Shown: positions 51,074-60,095 of the stretch, in pieces
Layout: each line of letters begins with the position of its first letter
Position numbering within the stretch: the first letter of the stretch is position 1
Source: JANXYW01 sp964458665
Lineage (GTDB): Bacteria > Chloroflexota > Dehalococcoidia > DSTF01 > JACRBR01
Direction: 5' to 3'
NCBI GenBank assembly: GCA_964458665.1
Contig: CAYWOO010000042.1
Location: 1-64,000, forward strand
Length of the DNA stretch: 64,000 nt
Made by a program: the position numbers and the translations under genes
Notes under the pieces: model-generated
The model's input: the letters and a program-made list of their open reading frames with translations, nothing else
What the model was told of the DNA's origin: nothing
Databases searched by the model: none

Positions 51074-51898
51074 TCAGCTCTGGTCGAAGAGCCGGCCCCA
51101 CGCTCTCAGCTCGGCTGGCGTGCCGTGGTCGAGGATGGCGATAGCGCCTCGGACGTAGGCGGCCGCTGCCTCGCGAAGCGACGCTGCATCAGCGCCGGCG
51201 GTGGCCTTCGCCGTAGCGACGGCGCGGAGTTCGTCGTCAGTCGCCGTCTCCACGACGTAGATCGATATCGACGCGCAGCCGCGACGCTTCGCTTCGGCGA
51301 TCTGTTCGATGACGAGCGCCGCGCCGGGAGCATCGTACGTCTGGATAACGGGATCGCATGGGAGGCCGAGGTAGCCGGGGCCGGGGTACGCAGCGTCGAA
51401 GGCCGCGGCGGCCGTCTGCCCGAACGCCTTGGGATACACAAGCGCCATCCAGCCATCGATGCCGCCGCGCGCCGCGCGCACGAACGGCGCATCGAGGCTC
51501 CGGCCGGGGCGCAGATCGGCGGCGACGTACAGCGGCGTGTTGGCGTGCCGCGCGCGAAATGCGTGGATGAGCGCGCGGAGCGCATCGCCAGCGCCGATGT
51601 CGCCCCAGCCGCCGCCGTCGTTCGGCTCGCAGTTCGCGACGGCAAACGCCGCGCCGGCGTCGACCGCATCGGCGAGCATTGCGCCCTCACGCGCGGCCTG
51701 CGCCGCATAGGCGAAGCGCTCGACGCCCCACACGATGCCCGCCGCCGTGATCGCACGCTCGAACTCGGGATCGCCGTACTTGATGATCAGCGCATCGAGC
51801 TGTGCGAGCCGCGCGCGGCGTGCAACCTCGTCGGCCGGAAGATTGTGATAGCCGTTGTGGCACCAGCCGATCAGGCGAATCTGTGCGGCGTCGGGCAT
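51074..51898 (-). CDS. uncharacterised protein, possibly TIM-barrel
   Basis: 274 residues; family not recognised. Strands and helices alternate regularly (IRLIGWCHNGYHN, LDALIIKYGD, GAAFAVANCEPNDGGGWGD, PLYVAADLRP, IDGWMALVYPKAF, ASISIYVVE). This suggests an alpha/beta barrel of the glycosyl-hydrolase type, with acidic residues at strand ends (Glu in NCEPND, Glu in YVVET) that could be catalytic. GGAG lies upstream of the ATG. There is no signal peptide. It precedes nothing closely on the same strand, so it stands alone. Confidence 0.65.
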   Translation of the reverse strand: MPDAAQIRLIGWCHNGYHNLPADEVARRARLAQLDALIIKYGDPEFERAITAAGIVWGVERFAYAAQAAREGAMLADAVDAGAAFAVANCEPNDGGGWGDIGAGDALRALIHAFRARHANTPLYVAADLRPGRSLDAPFVRAARGGIDGWMALVYPKAFGQTAAAAFDAAYPGPGYLGLPCDPVIQTYDAPGAALVIEQIAEAKRRGCASISIYVVETATDDELRAVATAKATAGADAASLREAAAAYVRGAIAILDHGTPAELRAWGRLFDQS

Positions 51899-52049
51899 GT
51901 GCGGCTCCGCATGGCACGAACCCCAGAATCATCGCGACGGCAACAGGCGAGGGCGCCTGTCCTACATCGCGTGTTGCCACGTGCAGCCATGCTACGCCGA
52001 ACCGCGTTCGATCTCCTGCGTGCTCGCGTCACTCTTCCGTCACCGACAC

Positions 52050-53153
52050 TCAGCCGGGAGCGACGTCCGACCACGTCTTGAAACCGTACGGCAGATAGCT
52101 GCCGAGCAGCAGGAACTCGAAGATGCCGTGGCCGGTACCGATGTCGCCGAGGCCTTCGACGGCGTAGTCGCAGATCGTCTGCGTGTGGATGCCGGCCTTC
52201 TGCACGACGGCGGGATCGGTGAGGTCCCACGTCTCGCCCTCCACGACCAGCGGGCCGTGGTACTGGCCATGGCGCCAGCCGCCCATGTAGGCGTAGCCGC
52301 CGCCCGCCATGTACAGCGTCGACTTCGGCGTCATCGTGATCGTCACCTGCGCTCCGTCGGCGGTGAGCAGGTTCATGCTGCCGCGCTCCCACAGCCGCGT
52401 GCCGGGCTTCAGCGTGAAGTCGTGGTCCGTCACGGTCAGCGGCTCGGGCGCGCGGCCGCTCGCGTACGGGAAAAGCAACTCCGCCGCGGAGTGCCAGCGC
52501 TTGCCGTCGGGCTCCTCGCTGACGGTGTACATCAAGCAGCGGTCGTTGAACTGCGTGGGCGACCAGACCCAGTAGAAGCCCCCTGGCCCGGCGCCTGGCG
52601 GCGGTGCGGAGGGAGGCTCGCCGCCGCCGACGGGGCGGATGCCCCACGAGTGGTCGCGCACGCCCCACCAGTTCGACGGGTCGACCTGGTACGCGCGGCC
52701 GTCGGCGGTGAACGTGCCCGACCAGCGCCCGTTCTGCGTCATGCGTGTGTAGTCCATCACCGTGCGGTTGCCGGCGCGCCGAAGGAAGTGCGGCTCCTGG
52801 AACGGCTCCGTGACGCCCTCGAACGTCATGTCGAACGAGAGGCCGTGCTCGCTGGGCTCGGTGTAAACGCGCGTCTTGCGCAGCGGCTCGACGATCTCGA
52901 CGCCGATCGGCCCGACTTTCGTGTTCATCCGGTCGGAGCCGAGATCGCGCGAGGCACGGACGATGTACTGCGTCTTACCGTCGATGACGCCGATGTTCGG
53001 GTAGAGCCCCATCGCCACCATCAGGTACGCGGAGCCGTCGAGCGTGTGCGCGCCGAAGTAGTAGCGGTCGTAGAAGTTGCGGTCGCTGGTGTAGACGCGA
53101 TCGATGGTGTCGGGCGTCTGATGTACCAGGTAGTCGTCGAGCGGCGAGATCAT
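52050..53153 (-). CDS. CrtC/AttH-type lipocalin-like protein
   Basis: 367 residues, rich in beta strands and aromatic residues: FYDRYYFGAHTLDGSAYLMVAMGLYPN, FDMTFEGVTEPFQEPHF, WSGTFTADGRAYQVDPSNWWGVRDHSWGIRP, GGFYWVWSPTQFNDRCLMY. The order matches the duplicated lipocalin-like fold of hydroxyneurosporene synthase and AttH relatives found in many environmental bacteria. A hydratase or binding role for a lipid or terpenoid is possible but not shown. GGAGA precedes the ATG. It is 76 bp from the methyltransferase upstream. Confidence 0.7.
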   Translation of the reverse strand: MISPLDDYLVHQTPDTIDRVYTSDRNFYDRYYFGAHTLDGSAYLMVAMGLYPNIGVIDGKTQYIVRASRDLGSDRMNTKVGPIGVEIVEPLRKTRVYTEPSEHGLSFDMTFEGVTEPFQEPHFLRRAGNRTVMDYTRMTQNGRWSGTFTADGRAYQVDPSNWWGVRDHSWGIRPVGGGEPPSAPPPGAGPGGFYWVWSPTQFNDRCLMYTVSEEPDGKRWHSAAELLFPYASGRAPEPLTVTDHDFTLKPGTRLWERGSMNLLTADGAQVTITMTPKSTLYMAGGGYAYMGGWRHGQYHGPLVVEGETWDLTDPAVVQKAGIHTQTICDYAVEGLGDIGTGHGIFEFLLLGSYLPYGFKTWSDVAPG

Positions 53154-53229
53154 GGTGGTCTCCGATCGTGATGCTCAAGTTCAGGGCGCGAGTTCGGCCA
53201 TTGTAGGCGGCGGTGGCGGATGATGCACC

Positions 53230-53988
53230 TCAGCGTCGCTTCGCGACGAACAGGGTGCGGCGGAAGGGATAGAAGACGGGCGTCTCGGGCCAGCGCGCAC
53301 GCAGCTTTTCGCGATAACGCGTCATGAACGGCTCGCGCAGATCGTCCGGCAGCCGTTCGAGATATGGCACGAGCGCCGTTCCTTTCACCCAATCGGCGAT
53401 GGCATCGGCGTCGTCGAGGACGTGCGGATAGATCTTCTCGAAGACGACGACATCCGTGCCGCCGTTCGCGTACAGGATCTCTGCGTACTCATCGATCGGC
53501 AGCACCGGCACGATACGCGTCCAGCCGCCGAGCGCGCTGCGAAAGGGCTCTTCCGCCGCCGTCTCGTGGATGAAGACGTGCGAGTCGTGATGGTGGTTCG
53601 ACGGCACCTGCACGGCGATCTGCCCCCCGGGCGCGACGAGCGCAAAGACGCGCGGGATGAGCGCACAATGGTCATCGACCCATTGAAGCGCGGCATGCGA
53701 GAAGACGAGATCCCACGAGCCGATCACCTGCTCGATCGGTCGCTGTTCGAAGCGCAATCCGGCGCGCGCGAGCGGCTGTGCGCGCGCCAGCATCTCGGCG
53801 GACGAATCGAGGCCGAGCACGTCACTCTGCGGAAGCCGGTCGGCGAGCCGCAGCGTCAGATCGCCCGTACCGCAGCCCAAATCAACGACGCGAAGGCCCG
53901 GACGGACATCCAGCAGCCCGACGAGGTCGTCGAACGGGGCAAACCGCTCCGCTTGGAACTTGAGATACTGCTTGGGATCCCAGGGCAT
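53230..53988 (-). CDS. tam: trans-aconitate 2-methyltransferase-like SAM methyltransferase
   Basis: 252 residues. MPWDPKQYLKFQAERFAPFDDLV at the N-terminus, motif I VVDLGCGTGDLTLRLADRLP (about 35-54), LGLDSSAEMLARA, HAALQWVDDHCALIPRVFALVAPGGQIAVQVPSN and the tail MTRYREKLRARWPETPVFYPFRRTLFVAKR follow the Tam family closely. The reaction is methylation of trans-aconitate, a by-product that inhibits aconitase. TAGACT ends 6 nt before the ATG and no ribosome-binding site is seen, so the mRNA is probably leaderless. A TTG two codons upstream is an unlikely alternative. Confidence 0.87.
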   Translation of the reverse strand: MPWDPKQYLKFQAERFAPFDDLVGLLDVRPGLRVVDLGCGTGDLTLRLADRLPQSDVLGLDSSAEMLARAQPLARAGLRFEQRPIEQVIGSWDLVFSHAALQWVDDHCALIPRVFALVAPGGQIAVQVPSNHHHDSHVFIHETAAEEPFRSALGGWTRIVPVLPIDEYAEILYANGGTDVVVFEKIYPHVLDDADAIADWVKGTALVPYLERLPDDLREPFMTRYREKLRARWPETPVFYPFRRTLFVAKRR

Positions 53989-54069
53989 GGCCAAAGTCTA
54001 GCGGGCGAGCCGGATATACGTTGACATCGACGCGTGAGTGCGCGATGCTCGCTGGCAGGAGAGTGCGCC

Positions 54070-54906
54070 ATGGTGCAAGCAATCGCCGGCTACAAGGATC
54101 ACACAACCGCCGCGCGAGGAATATCGTTCCATTGGCTCGAGTGGGGCGATGCGTCGGCGCCGCCGATGGTGCTGCTGCACGGACTCACGGGACACGCACA
54201 CATCTGGGACCACATGGCGCCGCAGCTCGTCGAGCGCTACCACATCTTCGCGCCCGATCAGCGCGGACACGGCGAGACGGACCACGCGGCCTCGTACGCG
54301 ACGCGCGAGTTCGTCGATGACCTCGAAGCGCTGGCGCGGCAGTGGGGCATCGAACGGTTCGTGCTGATGGGCCTCTCGATGGGCGGACACAACGCAATGG
54401 CGTACGCGCTCGCGCATCCGGAGCAGGTGTCCCGCCTGATCATCATCGACATCCCGCCGAAGATGGACCGCCGCAATGCGCCGAACTACGAGCAGGCAGT
54501 GAAGCTCGCGGCAACCGGACATCGGCGCTTCGCCACATTCGACGACGCGGTGCAGGATGCACGCGCAGGCACGCCAACGGCGCCCGAGGCGAATCTGCGT
54601 TACCGCACACACTGGAACCTGCGCTCGAACGCGGACGGAACGACGCAGTTCAAGTACGACCCGAAAGTTTCGTCGCTCTGGGATCCTGCTGACCTCTCGA
54701 CGCGACTCGGCGAGATCGCTGTGCCGACCCTGCTAGTGCGAGGCGCCAAGACGACGGTGCTGCCTTCGAGCGTCGCTCAAGCGATGATCGCGGCGATACC
54801 GGATGCCGAGCTCGTCGAAGTAGCGGAGTCGGGCCACTCCGTGCCGACGGATCGCCCGGAAGATCTGGCGCCCGCCGTGCTGGAGTGGCTGGCGCGGCGC
54901 GCGTAG
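54070..54906 (+). CDS. alpha/beta-fold hydrolase
   Basis: 278 residues from ATG 54070 after AGGAG (an earlier ATG at 54034 lacks a site). Oxyanion motif LLHGLTGHAHIWD, Asp-x-Arg loop DQRGHGETD, nucleophile elbow GLSMGGH (Ser about residue 107), acid in the LLVRGAKTTVLP region and catalytic His in ESGHSVPTD (about 262). In contrast to the cyclase fusion at 1564, this triad looks complete apart from an uncertain acid. The substrate is unknown; an esterase or epoxide/dehalogenase-type activity is possible. Confidence 0.88.
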   Translation: MVQAIAGYKDHTTAARGISFHWLEWGDASAPPMVLLHGLTGHAHIWDHMAPQLVERYHIFAPDQRGHGETDHAASYATREFVDDLEALARQWGIERFVLMGLSMGGHNAMAYALAHPEQVSRLIIIDIPPKMDRRNAPNYEQAVKLAATGHRRFATFDDAVQDARAGTPTAPEANLRYRTHWNLRSNADGTTQFKYDPKVSSLWDPADLSTRLGEIAVPTLLVRGAKTTVLPSSVAQAMIAAIPDAELVEVAESGHSVPTDRPEDLAPAVLEWLARRA

Positions 54907-54948
54907 CCGGCACGCGCCAGCCGGCGCAACGGGCAACGGCGCCCCGTC

Positions 54949-55848
54949 CTACATCGCGTTTCGCACCACCACGCTCGATGCGTCGGGCCGCCACGAGATG
55001 ATCGCCGATCGCGCCGAGCCGAGCTCCGGGCCGAGGCGGCCGTTCGGCCAGCGCACGAGGCGTGCTTCGAGCAGCGTACGGAGCTTCCCGGTTGCGGCCG
55101 CGTCGTCCTCACGCAGGCAAAGGCTGTTGCGGAGCTGTGTGACCGCTTCGTCGAGGTCGGCGAACGTCCACGTAAACCGATGCTCGACGACCTCGACATC
55201 GGCGAGGATGCCGATCTGACCGAGCAGGCCGACGAGGTCGAGATGCACCGGCTGCGCCTGGAGCGCGATACCGTGGAATGCGCCCCAGAGGCCGAGATCG
55301 GTCGGCAGTGGGTCAGCGCGCAAGTAGACATAGACGCGCTGCTTCGCCGATGCCTCCAGCTTGCGGATAAACGGCACGGGATCGGCGATCGGGTACAGCA
55401 CGTGCGAGCACAGCACCACGTCGGCGGGGTCGACGTCAGCCTCCAGCCAACCCGACGCGATCGTCTCGACGTTCGGGAGCTTCCGCGCGGCGACGTCTTC
55501 CCGCAACAGCCCGAGCATCGCGGGCGACGGCTCCACCGCCGTGACCCGCGCGACGTGCCGCGCCAGCGCGAGCGTATGGCGGCCGGTGCCCGCTCCGACA
55601 TCGAGTGCCGTCGTTTCGGTTGTCACGTCGCGCCGCACCCGCAGCAAGAACGGATCCTCGTCAGCGTGCTCGTGCAGCGCCTGGCGATAGGTCTTCGCGC
55701 GCTTGCCCCAGTAGTCGGCGTTGTTGATGCCGGCCGCGGCGTAGGCCGTGTCCATCTGCACGCGCCGCCTCTCGACGATGTCGTGCCAGCGCCCGACGTA
55801 GTCGACCGGCGCGATCTGTGGCGGCGGCGGGGGATCAGCCGGCGGCAT
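54949..55848 (-). CDS. class I SAM-dependent methyltransferase
   Basis: 299 residues from ATG 55848, which lies 14 bp inside the preceding gene; no clear ribosome-binding site, so translation is probably coupled. Motif I ALDVGAGTGRHTLALARHVA (about 90-110), acidic end VTAVEPSPAMLGLLRED, then ADVVLCSHVLYPIADPVPFIRKLE. The C-terminal half (about 190-299) is a separate lid/substrate region. The N-terminus has a Pro-rich start (PPADPPPPPQ). It is the last gene of the minus-strand cluster that begins at 59403. Confidence 0.82.
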   Translation of the reverse strand: MPPADPPPPPQIAPVDYVGRWHDIVERRRVQMDTAYAAAGINNADYWGKRAKTYRQALHEHADEDPFLLRVRRDVTTETTALDVGAGTGRHTLALARHVARVTAVEPSPAMLGLLREDVAARKLPNVETIASGWLEADVDPADVVLCSHVLYPIADPVPFIRKLEASAKQRVYVYLRADPLPTDLGLWGAFHGIALQAQPVHLDLVGLLGQIGILADVEVVEHRFTWTFADLDEAVTQLRNSLCLREDDAAATGKLRTLLEARLVRWPNGRLGPELGSARSAIISWRPDASSVVVRNAM

Positions 55849-56224
55849 CGGTGGCCGCGTCGTCGCCGATGATGTCGGTAACATCGAACTGCATCTCACC
55901 CATGCCCGTGACGACGAATCCCATGCCGATCTTGTGCTTGCCGTCAGCGAGGGTCTTGCCATCAATGCTGATCGTCACGGCCTTGTTGAGACCGAGCGTC
56001 ATCGGCCGCTCCACGGAGACATCGACGAAACGCACGGTCTCGCCATCCACGGTGAAGGCGGCCGCCTCTACCGGTAGCGCCTCGCCGTCCACAGAGATCG
56101 GAAGCACCTGCTCCGCGTAGCCGGAGCCGAGCCCGTTCATCAGGTCGAACGCGAAGCCGCCTTCCTGGTTGCGAAGGCTGCCCTTCACGTAGAGGCGTCG
56201 GAGCAGAAACGCGGGAACTTCCAT
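55835..56224 (-). CDS. small beta-rich protein, possibly DUF6379-like
   Basis: 129 residues; AAGGAG precedes the ATG. Pattern: FLLRRLYVKGSLRNQEGGFAFDLMNGLG, then VLPISVDGEALPVEAAAFTVDG and AVTISIDGKTLADGKHKIGMGFVV. This suggests an immunoglobulin-like sandwich. The arrangement recalls the small beta subunits of C-glycoside deglycosidases (DUF6379) that help a sugar-modifying alpha subunit, but no alpha subunit is next to it. It sits between a class II aldolase and a methyltransferase in a sugar cluster. The assignment is tentative. Confidence 0.6.
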   Translation of the reverse strand: MEVPAFLLRRLYVKGSLRNQEGGFAFDLMNGLGSGYAEQVLPISVDGEALPVEAAAFTVDGETVRFVDVSVERPMTLGLNKAVTISIDGKTLADGKHKIGMGFVVTGMGEMQFDVTDIIGDDAATDAAG

Positions 56225-56295
56225 CTGTTCTCCTTGACCGGGCGCACGGCCGTGTGCCCCTACCGGTCGATACGCGCGACGCGAAACTTCGACGA

Positions 56296-56958
56296 CTACC
56301 GACGGAATCCCTTCATCATGCGGTACACCTGCTGCTCCGCGCCAACAACTGCCGCAGGCAACTCGTGCGCGGCGCCAAGTTGCATGCTCAGCAGACGGAT
56401 CTTCGCGACGCGCTCGACGAGATCGACGACCGCCACGGCCTCCTCGAGATCGCTTCCGACGCCAAGCACGCCGTGATGCCTCAGCAGGACGGCGGCGCGA
56501 TCGCCAAGCGCCGCAACAGCGTTGTCGGCGAGCCGCTGACTTGCGGATGCACCATACTCGGCGACGGCAACGGCGCCGCCAAGAATGACGACCTGCTCAT
56601 CAAGCACGCACGGAATCGGCTGCGCCGCGACCGCAAATGCGCTGGCGTAGACCGAGTGCGTATGGATGACCGCGCCCACATCCGGCCGGGCGCCATACAC
56701 CGCTATATGCGCCAGCGACTCGCTCGACGGGATGCCATCGCCGACGACCGGATCGATCTCGGCATCGACGACAAGTACGTCCGCGATCCCGAAGCGGTGG
56801 TACGGCACGCGGCTCGCCGTCACGGCGAAGAGATCTCCGTTCTGCGTCGAGATGCGTCGGCTCACGTTACCACTCGCGCCGGCAACGAGGCCCGCAGCGA
56901 CGATCCGCTGCACCGCATCGAGCACCTGCTGCCGTTCTTCCAGAAAGTCGTCGCTCAT
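56296..56958 (-). CDS. class II aldolase/adducin-family protein (fuculose-phosphate aldolase-like)
   Basis: 220 residues from ATG 56958 in ATGA overlap with the kinase upstream; a longer frame starts inside that gene. Zinc site: HTHS (GAVIHTHSVYASAFA, about 95) and a later LLRHHGVLGVG (about 155). The substrate-phosphate Ser/Gly loops are GASGNVSRR and SSES with the catalytic Glu. Members split or epimerise sugar-1-phosphates (fuculose, rhamnulose, ribulose). The coupled FGGY kinase would supply the phosphorylated substrate. Confidence 0.9.
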   Translation of the reverse strand: MSDDFLEERQQVLDAVQRIVAAGLVAGASGNVSRRISTQNGDLFAVTASRVPYHRFGIADVLVVDAEIDPVVGDGIPSSESLAHIAVYGARPDVGAVIHTHSVYASAFAVAAQPIPCVLDEQVVILGGAVAVAEYGASASQRLADNAVAALGDRAAVLLRHHGVLGVGSDLEEAVAVVDLVERVAKIRLLSMQLGAAHELPAAVVGAEQQVYRMMKGFRR

Positions 56959-58421
56959 GCGCCTGCCATCCGCTCGAACCCGTCGCTCATGGCGCACCAG
57001 CGCGCATAGTGGTCCTCGTAGTCAGCGGACGCGCGCGCGTTCGGCTCGACGATGCGCCTACCATCGGTCATCGCCGCGCGCGCAGCGTCGAGCGACGGGT
57101 GCAGTCCCACCGCAACAGCGGCCAGCACGGCCGCGCCCACGGCGGACGTCTCGGGCGATGCCGCAACCTCGACCGCACGATCGATCACGTCAGCGATGAC
57201 TTGGGTGAAGAGGGCGCTGCGCGACATGCCGCCGCCCATCGCCAGTGACGCGATCGGCGCACCACTCACCAGCTCGAGCTGTTCGATGTTCGCACGGATG
57301 GCATACGCCGTCGCTTCCAGAACGGAACGAAGGACGTGCGATCGCTCCGGTGCCGACATCACGAGCGGCAGCGGTACGGTGACGCCGCCGACGCCGGCGT
57401 TCATCGCGGAAGCGCGCATGACGCGCGGGCCGAGGACCGTCATCACATCGCCGGAGCCCACGGGCGCTGCGGCGGCAAGTTCGGCGGCTTCCGCCGCCGT
57501 GCAACCCATCATCGAGCAGATCCAGTCCCAGGCGCGGCCGGTTTCGCCCGCGTTCGATTCGAGTATCCATCGATCGGGGACGACGTGCACGCCGGTCCAG
57601 GTGCGCCTCTCGCTATCCACGATAGGTCGGGCGGTCACGAGCTGCACAGGCGCGCTCCAGCCGGCCGGAACGCCTCCAGCGCCAGGCTCGACAGCGCCCA
57701 TGCCGACGAGTGCGCACTGCGTGTCCGCGCCACCAAGCACGACCGGCAGTCCAGCAAGGTCGCCGGCCTTCACGTCCCCGCAGATCGAGCCATCGGGCAG
57801 TATCTGTGGCACGATTCCCTGCCGAACCCCGCTTCTCGCCAGGAGTTCGATCGGAGCGTCGCCTGTGCTCACGTCGAGCAGTCCATGTTCGGCCGCAAGG
57901 CTCCGAACCATGCTCGGCACGCCCGTGACAAGCATGGCCAGCCAGTCGGCCAGCGGCACCACGTGCTTCACGCGCGCGGCCACGCCGGGACGATGCGCCC
58001 GCAGCCACGCCAGCTTCGCCGGCGCCTGCATGAGCGATGGCAGGTGGCCCGTAACGGCGTAGACCTCGTCCGCGTGCGCACCATCGATCGCGATGCCCTC
58101 GGCTGCCGCCCTGGCGTCGATGTTCGGCGACGCAAAGAGCGCATCACCGCGATCGTCCACGAACGCGATGCCCTCCCGCTGCCCCGTGAACGCAATTCCG
58201 GCAACCGCCTCACGCAAAGGCGATGCCGCGGCGAGCAGGGCGTCGAGCGCACGTCGCACCGCGGTGACCTCGAACTCACGGCCGAACGGGGTGGCATCGT
58301 TGGGGACGAACATCGGCCACGGTTCCGCCGCGATCGGCGTCACCTGCCCATCAGCGCGAACTGCGAGCGCGCGCATCGCGCTGGTACCGGCATCGATCAC
58401 GAGTATGGTGTCAGCGGGCAC
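56955..58421 (-). CDS. FGGY-family carbohydrate kinase
   Basis: 488 residues from GTG 58421 after GGAG. Phosphate-1 motif ILVIDAGTSAMRALAV, IAFTGQREGIAFVDD, then the FGGY_C domain with AYAIRANIEQLELVSG and MGGGMSRSALFTQVIADVIDR and a final adenosine loop (SAVGAAVLAAVAVG). Known family reaction: ATP-dependent phosphorylation of a sugar or polyol at the terminal carbon. Neighbours (2-hydroxyacid dehydrogenase upstream, class II aldolase downstream) point to a pentose, deoxyhexose or C4 sugar-acid, not to glycerol. Overlaps both neighbours. Confidence 0.92.
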   Translation of the reverse strand: MPADTILVIDAGTSAMRALAVRADGQVTPIAAEPWPMFVPNDATPFGREFEVTAVRRALDALLAAASPLREAVAGIAFTGQREGIAFVDDRGDALFASPNIDARAAAEGIAIDGAHADEVYAVTGHLPSLMQAPAKLAWLRAHRPGVAARVKHVVPLADWLAMLVTGVPSMVRSLAAEHGLLDVSTGDAPIELLARSGVRQGIVPQILPDGSICGDVKAGDLAGLPVVLGGADTQCALVGMGAVEPGAGGVPAGWSAPVQLVTARPIVDSERRTWTGVHVVPDRWILESNAGETGRAWDWICSMMGCTAAEAAELAAAAPVGSGDVMTVLGPRVMRASAMNAGVGGVTVPLPLVMSAPERSHVLRSVLEATAYAIRANIEQLELVSGAPIASLAMGGGMSRSALFTQVIADVIDRAVEVAASPETSAVGAAVLAAVAVGLHPSLDAARAAMTDGRRIVEPNARASADYEDHYARWCAMSDGFERMAGA

Positions 58422-59403
58422 GGGCGTACTCCGGGTTGACGACGTAACGCAGGCGCTTCCCGGCGAGCAGCCGCTCGACCTCGTCCACCATCATCCGCGA
58501 GTGCCGCTCGACGGTCTCTGCCGTCGCGCCGCCGATGTGCGGCGTCAGGATCAAGTTTGGCGCGGCAAGGAGCGGGCTCGCCAGCGGCAGCGGCTGCCCG
58601 GCGAAGACGTCGAGCGCGGCGCCAGCGATCGTGCCAGCCGCAAGCGCTTCGACGAGCGCTGCCGGGTCGACGACGGTGCCGCCGCTGGTGTTGATCAAAG
58701 ACGCGCCGGGCTTCATCCGCGCCAGGAAGCGTGCATCGACGAGATGATGCGTCGCCGGCCCGTCCGGCACATGCAGTGTGATGAAGTCCGATGCCTTCGC
58801 GATGGCAGCGAGCGTCGACGGACGCGCTCCGAGGGCACGTAGCTGCCGTTCCGGTACCAACGGATCGCAGGCGAGGACGCGCGCACCGAGCGCGAGGCAC
58901 AGTCGCGCGACCTCGCGGCCGATCTGCCCGAAACCAACCACGCCGACGGTCGAGCCCGCGATTTCACGGCCACGAAAGCGGCGGTACCCGGACGACGGAT
59001 CGCGCCATGCGCCCGCCGCGACAAAGGCATGCGCCTGCGGGATACGCCGTGATAGCGCGAACATGAGCCCGACCGTCATCTCGGCGACGGCGTTCGTGTT
59101 GCGTCCGCGGGCGTGCGTAACGGCGACGCCGTGCGAGGTGGCACTGGCGATATCGACCTGATTCAGCGCGTTGCGGCAGACGCCGACGAGGCGGAGGTGC
59201 TGCGCTGTGGCGAACACTTCCTCGAATACAAAGTCGGCTTCGACGATCAAGACGCCGATGTCGTCGGCCGCGAGGCGAGCGCCAAGTTCGTCCGGATCCT
59301 GGAGCCGGTTCGTGTCGGTCCAACTCTCGTAATCTACGGCCATCTGCCGCCGTAGCCGGTCGAGTTGGCGATCAGAGAATGGGGCGAGAACGAGCGCGCG
59401 CAC
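58411..59403 (-). CDS. D-2-hydroxyacid dehydrogenase (SerA/GyaR-like)
   Basis: 330 residues from GTG 59403 after GGAGG. Catalytic Arg/Glu/His pattern of the family: CRNALNQVDIASA region (Arg), Glu in LRALVDAAAL-type helix and His in LTPHIGGATAETVERHS (about residue 285). The Rossmann loop is VGVVGFGQIGREVARL (about 150-165), followed by an acidic loop, so NAD is likely preferred. It oxidises or reduces a 2-hydroxyacid; the exact acid is unknown. It is the first gene of the sugar cluster and overlaps the kinase by 11 bp. Confidence 0.92.
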   Translation of the reverse strand: MRALVLAPFSDRQLDRLRRQMAVDYESWTDTNRLQDPDELGARLAADDIGVLIVEADFVFEEVFATAQHLRLVGVCRNALNQVDIASATSHGVAVTHARGRNTNAVAEMTVGLMFALSRRIPQAHAFVAAGAWRDPSSGYRRFRGREIAGSTVGVVGFGQIGREVARLCLALGARVLACDPLVPERQLRALGARPSTLAAIAKASDFITLHVPDGPATHHLVDARFLARMKPGASLINTSGGTVVDPAALVEALAAGTIAGAALDVFAGQPLPLASPLLAAPNLILTPHIGGATAETVERHSRMMVDEVERLLAGKRLRYVVNPEYARAR

Positions 59404-59456
59404 GGCAATGGCCTCCGAAGCGCCACGATATCACGCACCTTGCCGGAATGGATGGA

Positions 59457-60095
59457 CTAGCGGGCGGCTGCCTGGCGGCGTTCCGATGCGGCGGCTGTCT
59501 CCAACGGAGCAAGCAGCGCATCCACCAGCTCAGCGGGCGTCATCGCCTTGCCACCGGGCGAGCCGATGGCGATCTGCACGGCGTACCCATCGTGCGCGGC
59601 GAGTGCGACGGCGGCCGCGTCCTCGGCGGACTGGAGTTGCATGACACCAGCGGCGGCGGCAGTGGCAAATATATCGGCGAGTGTCTTGCGCCAGCCGGCG
59701 TATGCCTGCGTCAGCCGTTTGCTGACTTCTTGATTGCGCACAGCCTGCGCCCAGAACTCCAACAGCACGCCCGGCCATTGCGGCGCAGCGGCATACGACA
59801 TGAAGTTCGCCAACGCTTCGTGCAGGGCGTCGCGCGGGCTGGCATCCGCCTCCGCCCCTTGGGCGAGAACGAGGCTGCGGCCCTCAGTCCATACGCGAAG
59901 CAGCTCGAGGAGGATGTCGTCCTTCGTCGAGAAGTGGAAGTAGTAGGCGCCCTTCGAGTAGCCTGCGGCCTGGGAGATATCGTCGACAGTGGCGTGCTCA
60001 TACCCGCTCGTCGAGAAGAGTTGCAGCGCTGCATCAATGAGCTTCGCGCGCGTGAGCTTCCGCTGCTCGAATCGATCCAGACTTGTTCTCGGCAT
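59457..60095 (-). CDS. TetR-family transcriptional regulator
   Basis: 212 residues from ATG 60095; GAGGG is close upstream, and a GTG 9 bp further is an alternative. The N-terminal HTH reads TRAKLIDAALQLFSTSGYEHATVDDISQAAGYSKGAYYFHFSTKDDILLELL, a textbook TetR domain. The C-terminal ligand domain (about 65-205) is all-helical. It lies 53 bp upstream of the sugar cluster on the same strand, so it may control that cluster. It is divergent from the riboswitch operon, with about 200 bp between. No clear operator was recognised. Confidence 0.92.
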   Translation of the reverse strand: MPRTSLDRFEQRKLTRAKLIDAALQLFSTSGYEHATVDDISQAAGYSKGAYYFHFSTKDDILLELLRVWTEGRSLVLAQGAEADASPRDALHEALANFMSYAAAPQWPGVLLEFWAQAVRNQEVSKRLTQAYAGWRKTLADIFATAAAAGVMQLQSAEDAAAVALAAHDGYAVQIAIGSPGGKAMTPAELVDALLAPLETAAASERRQAAAR

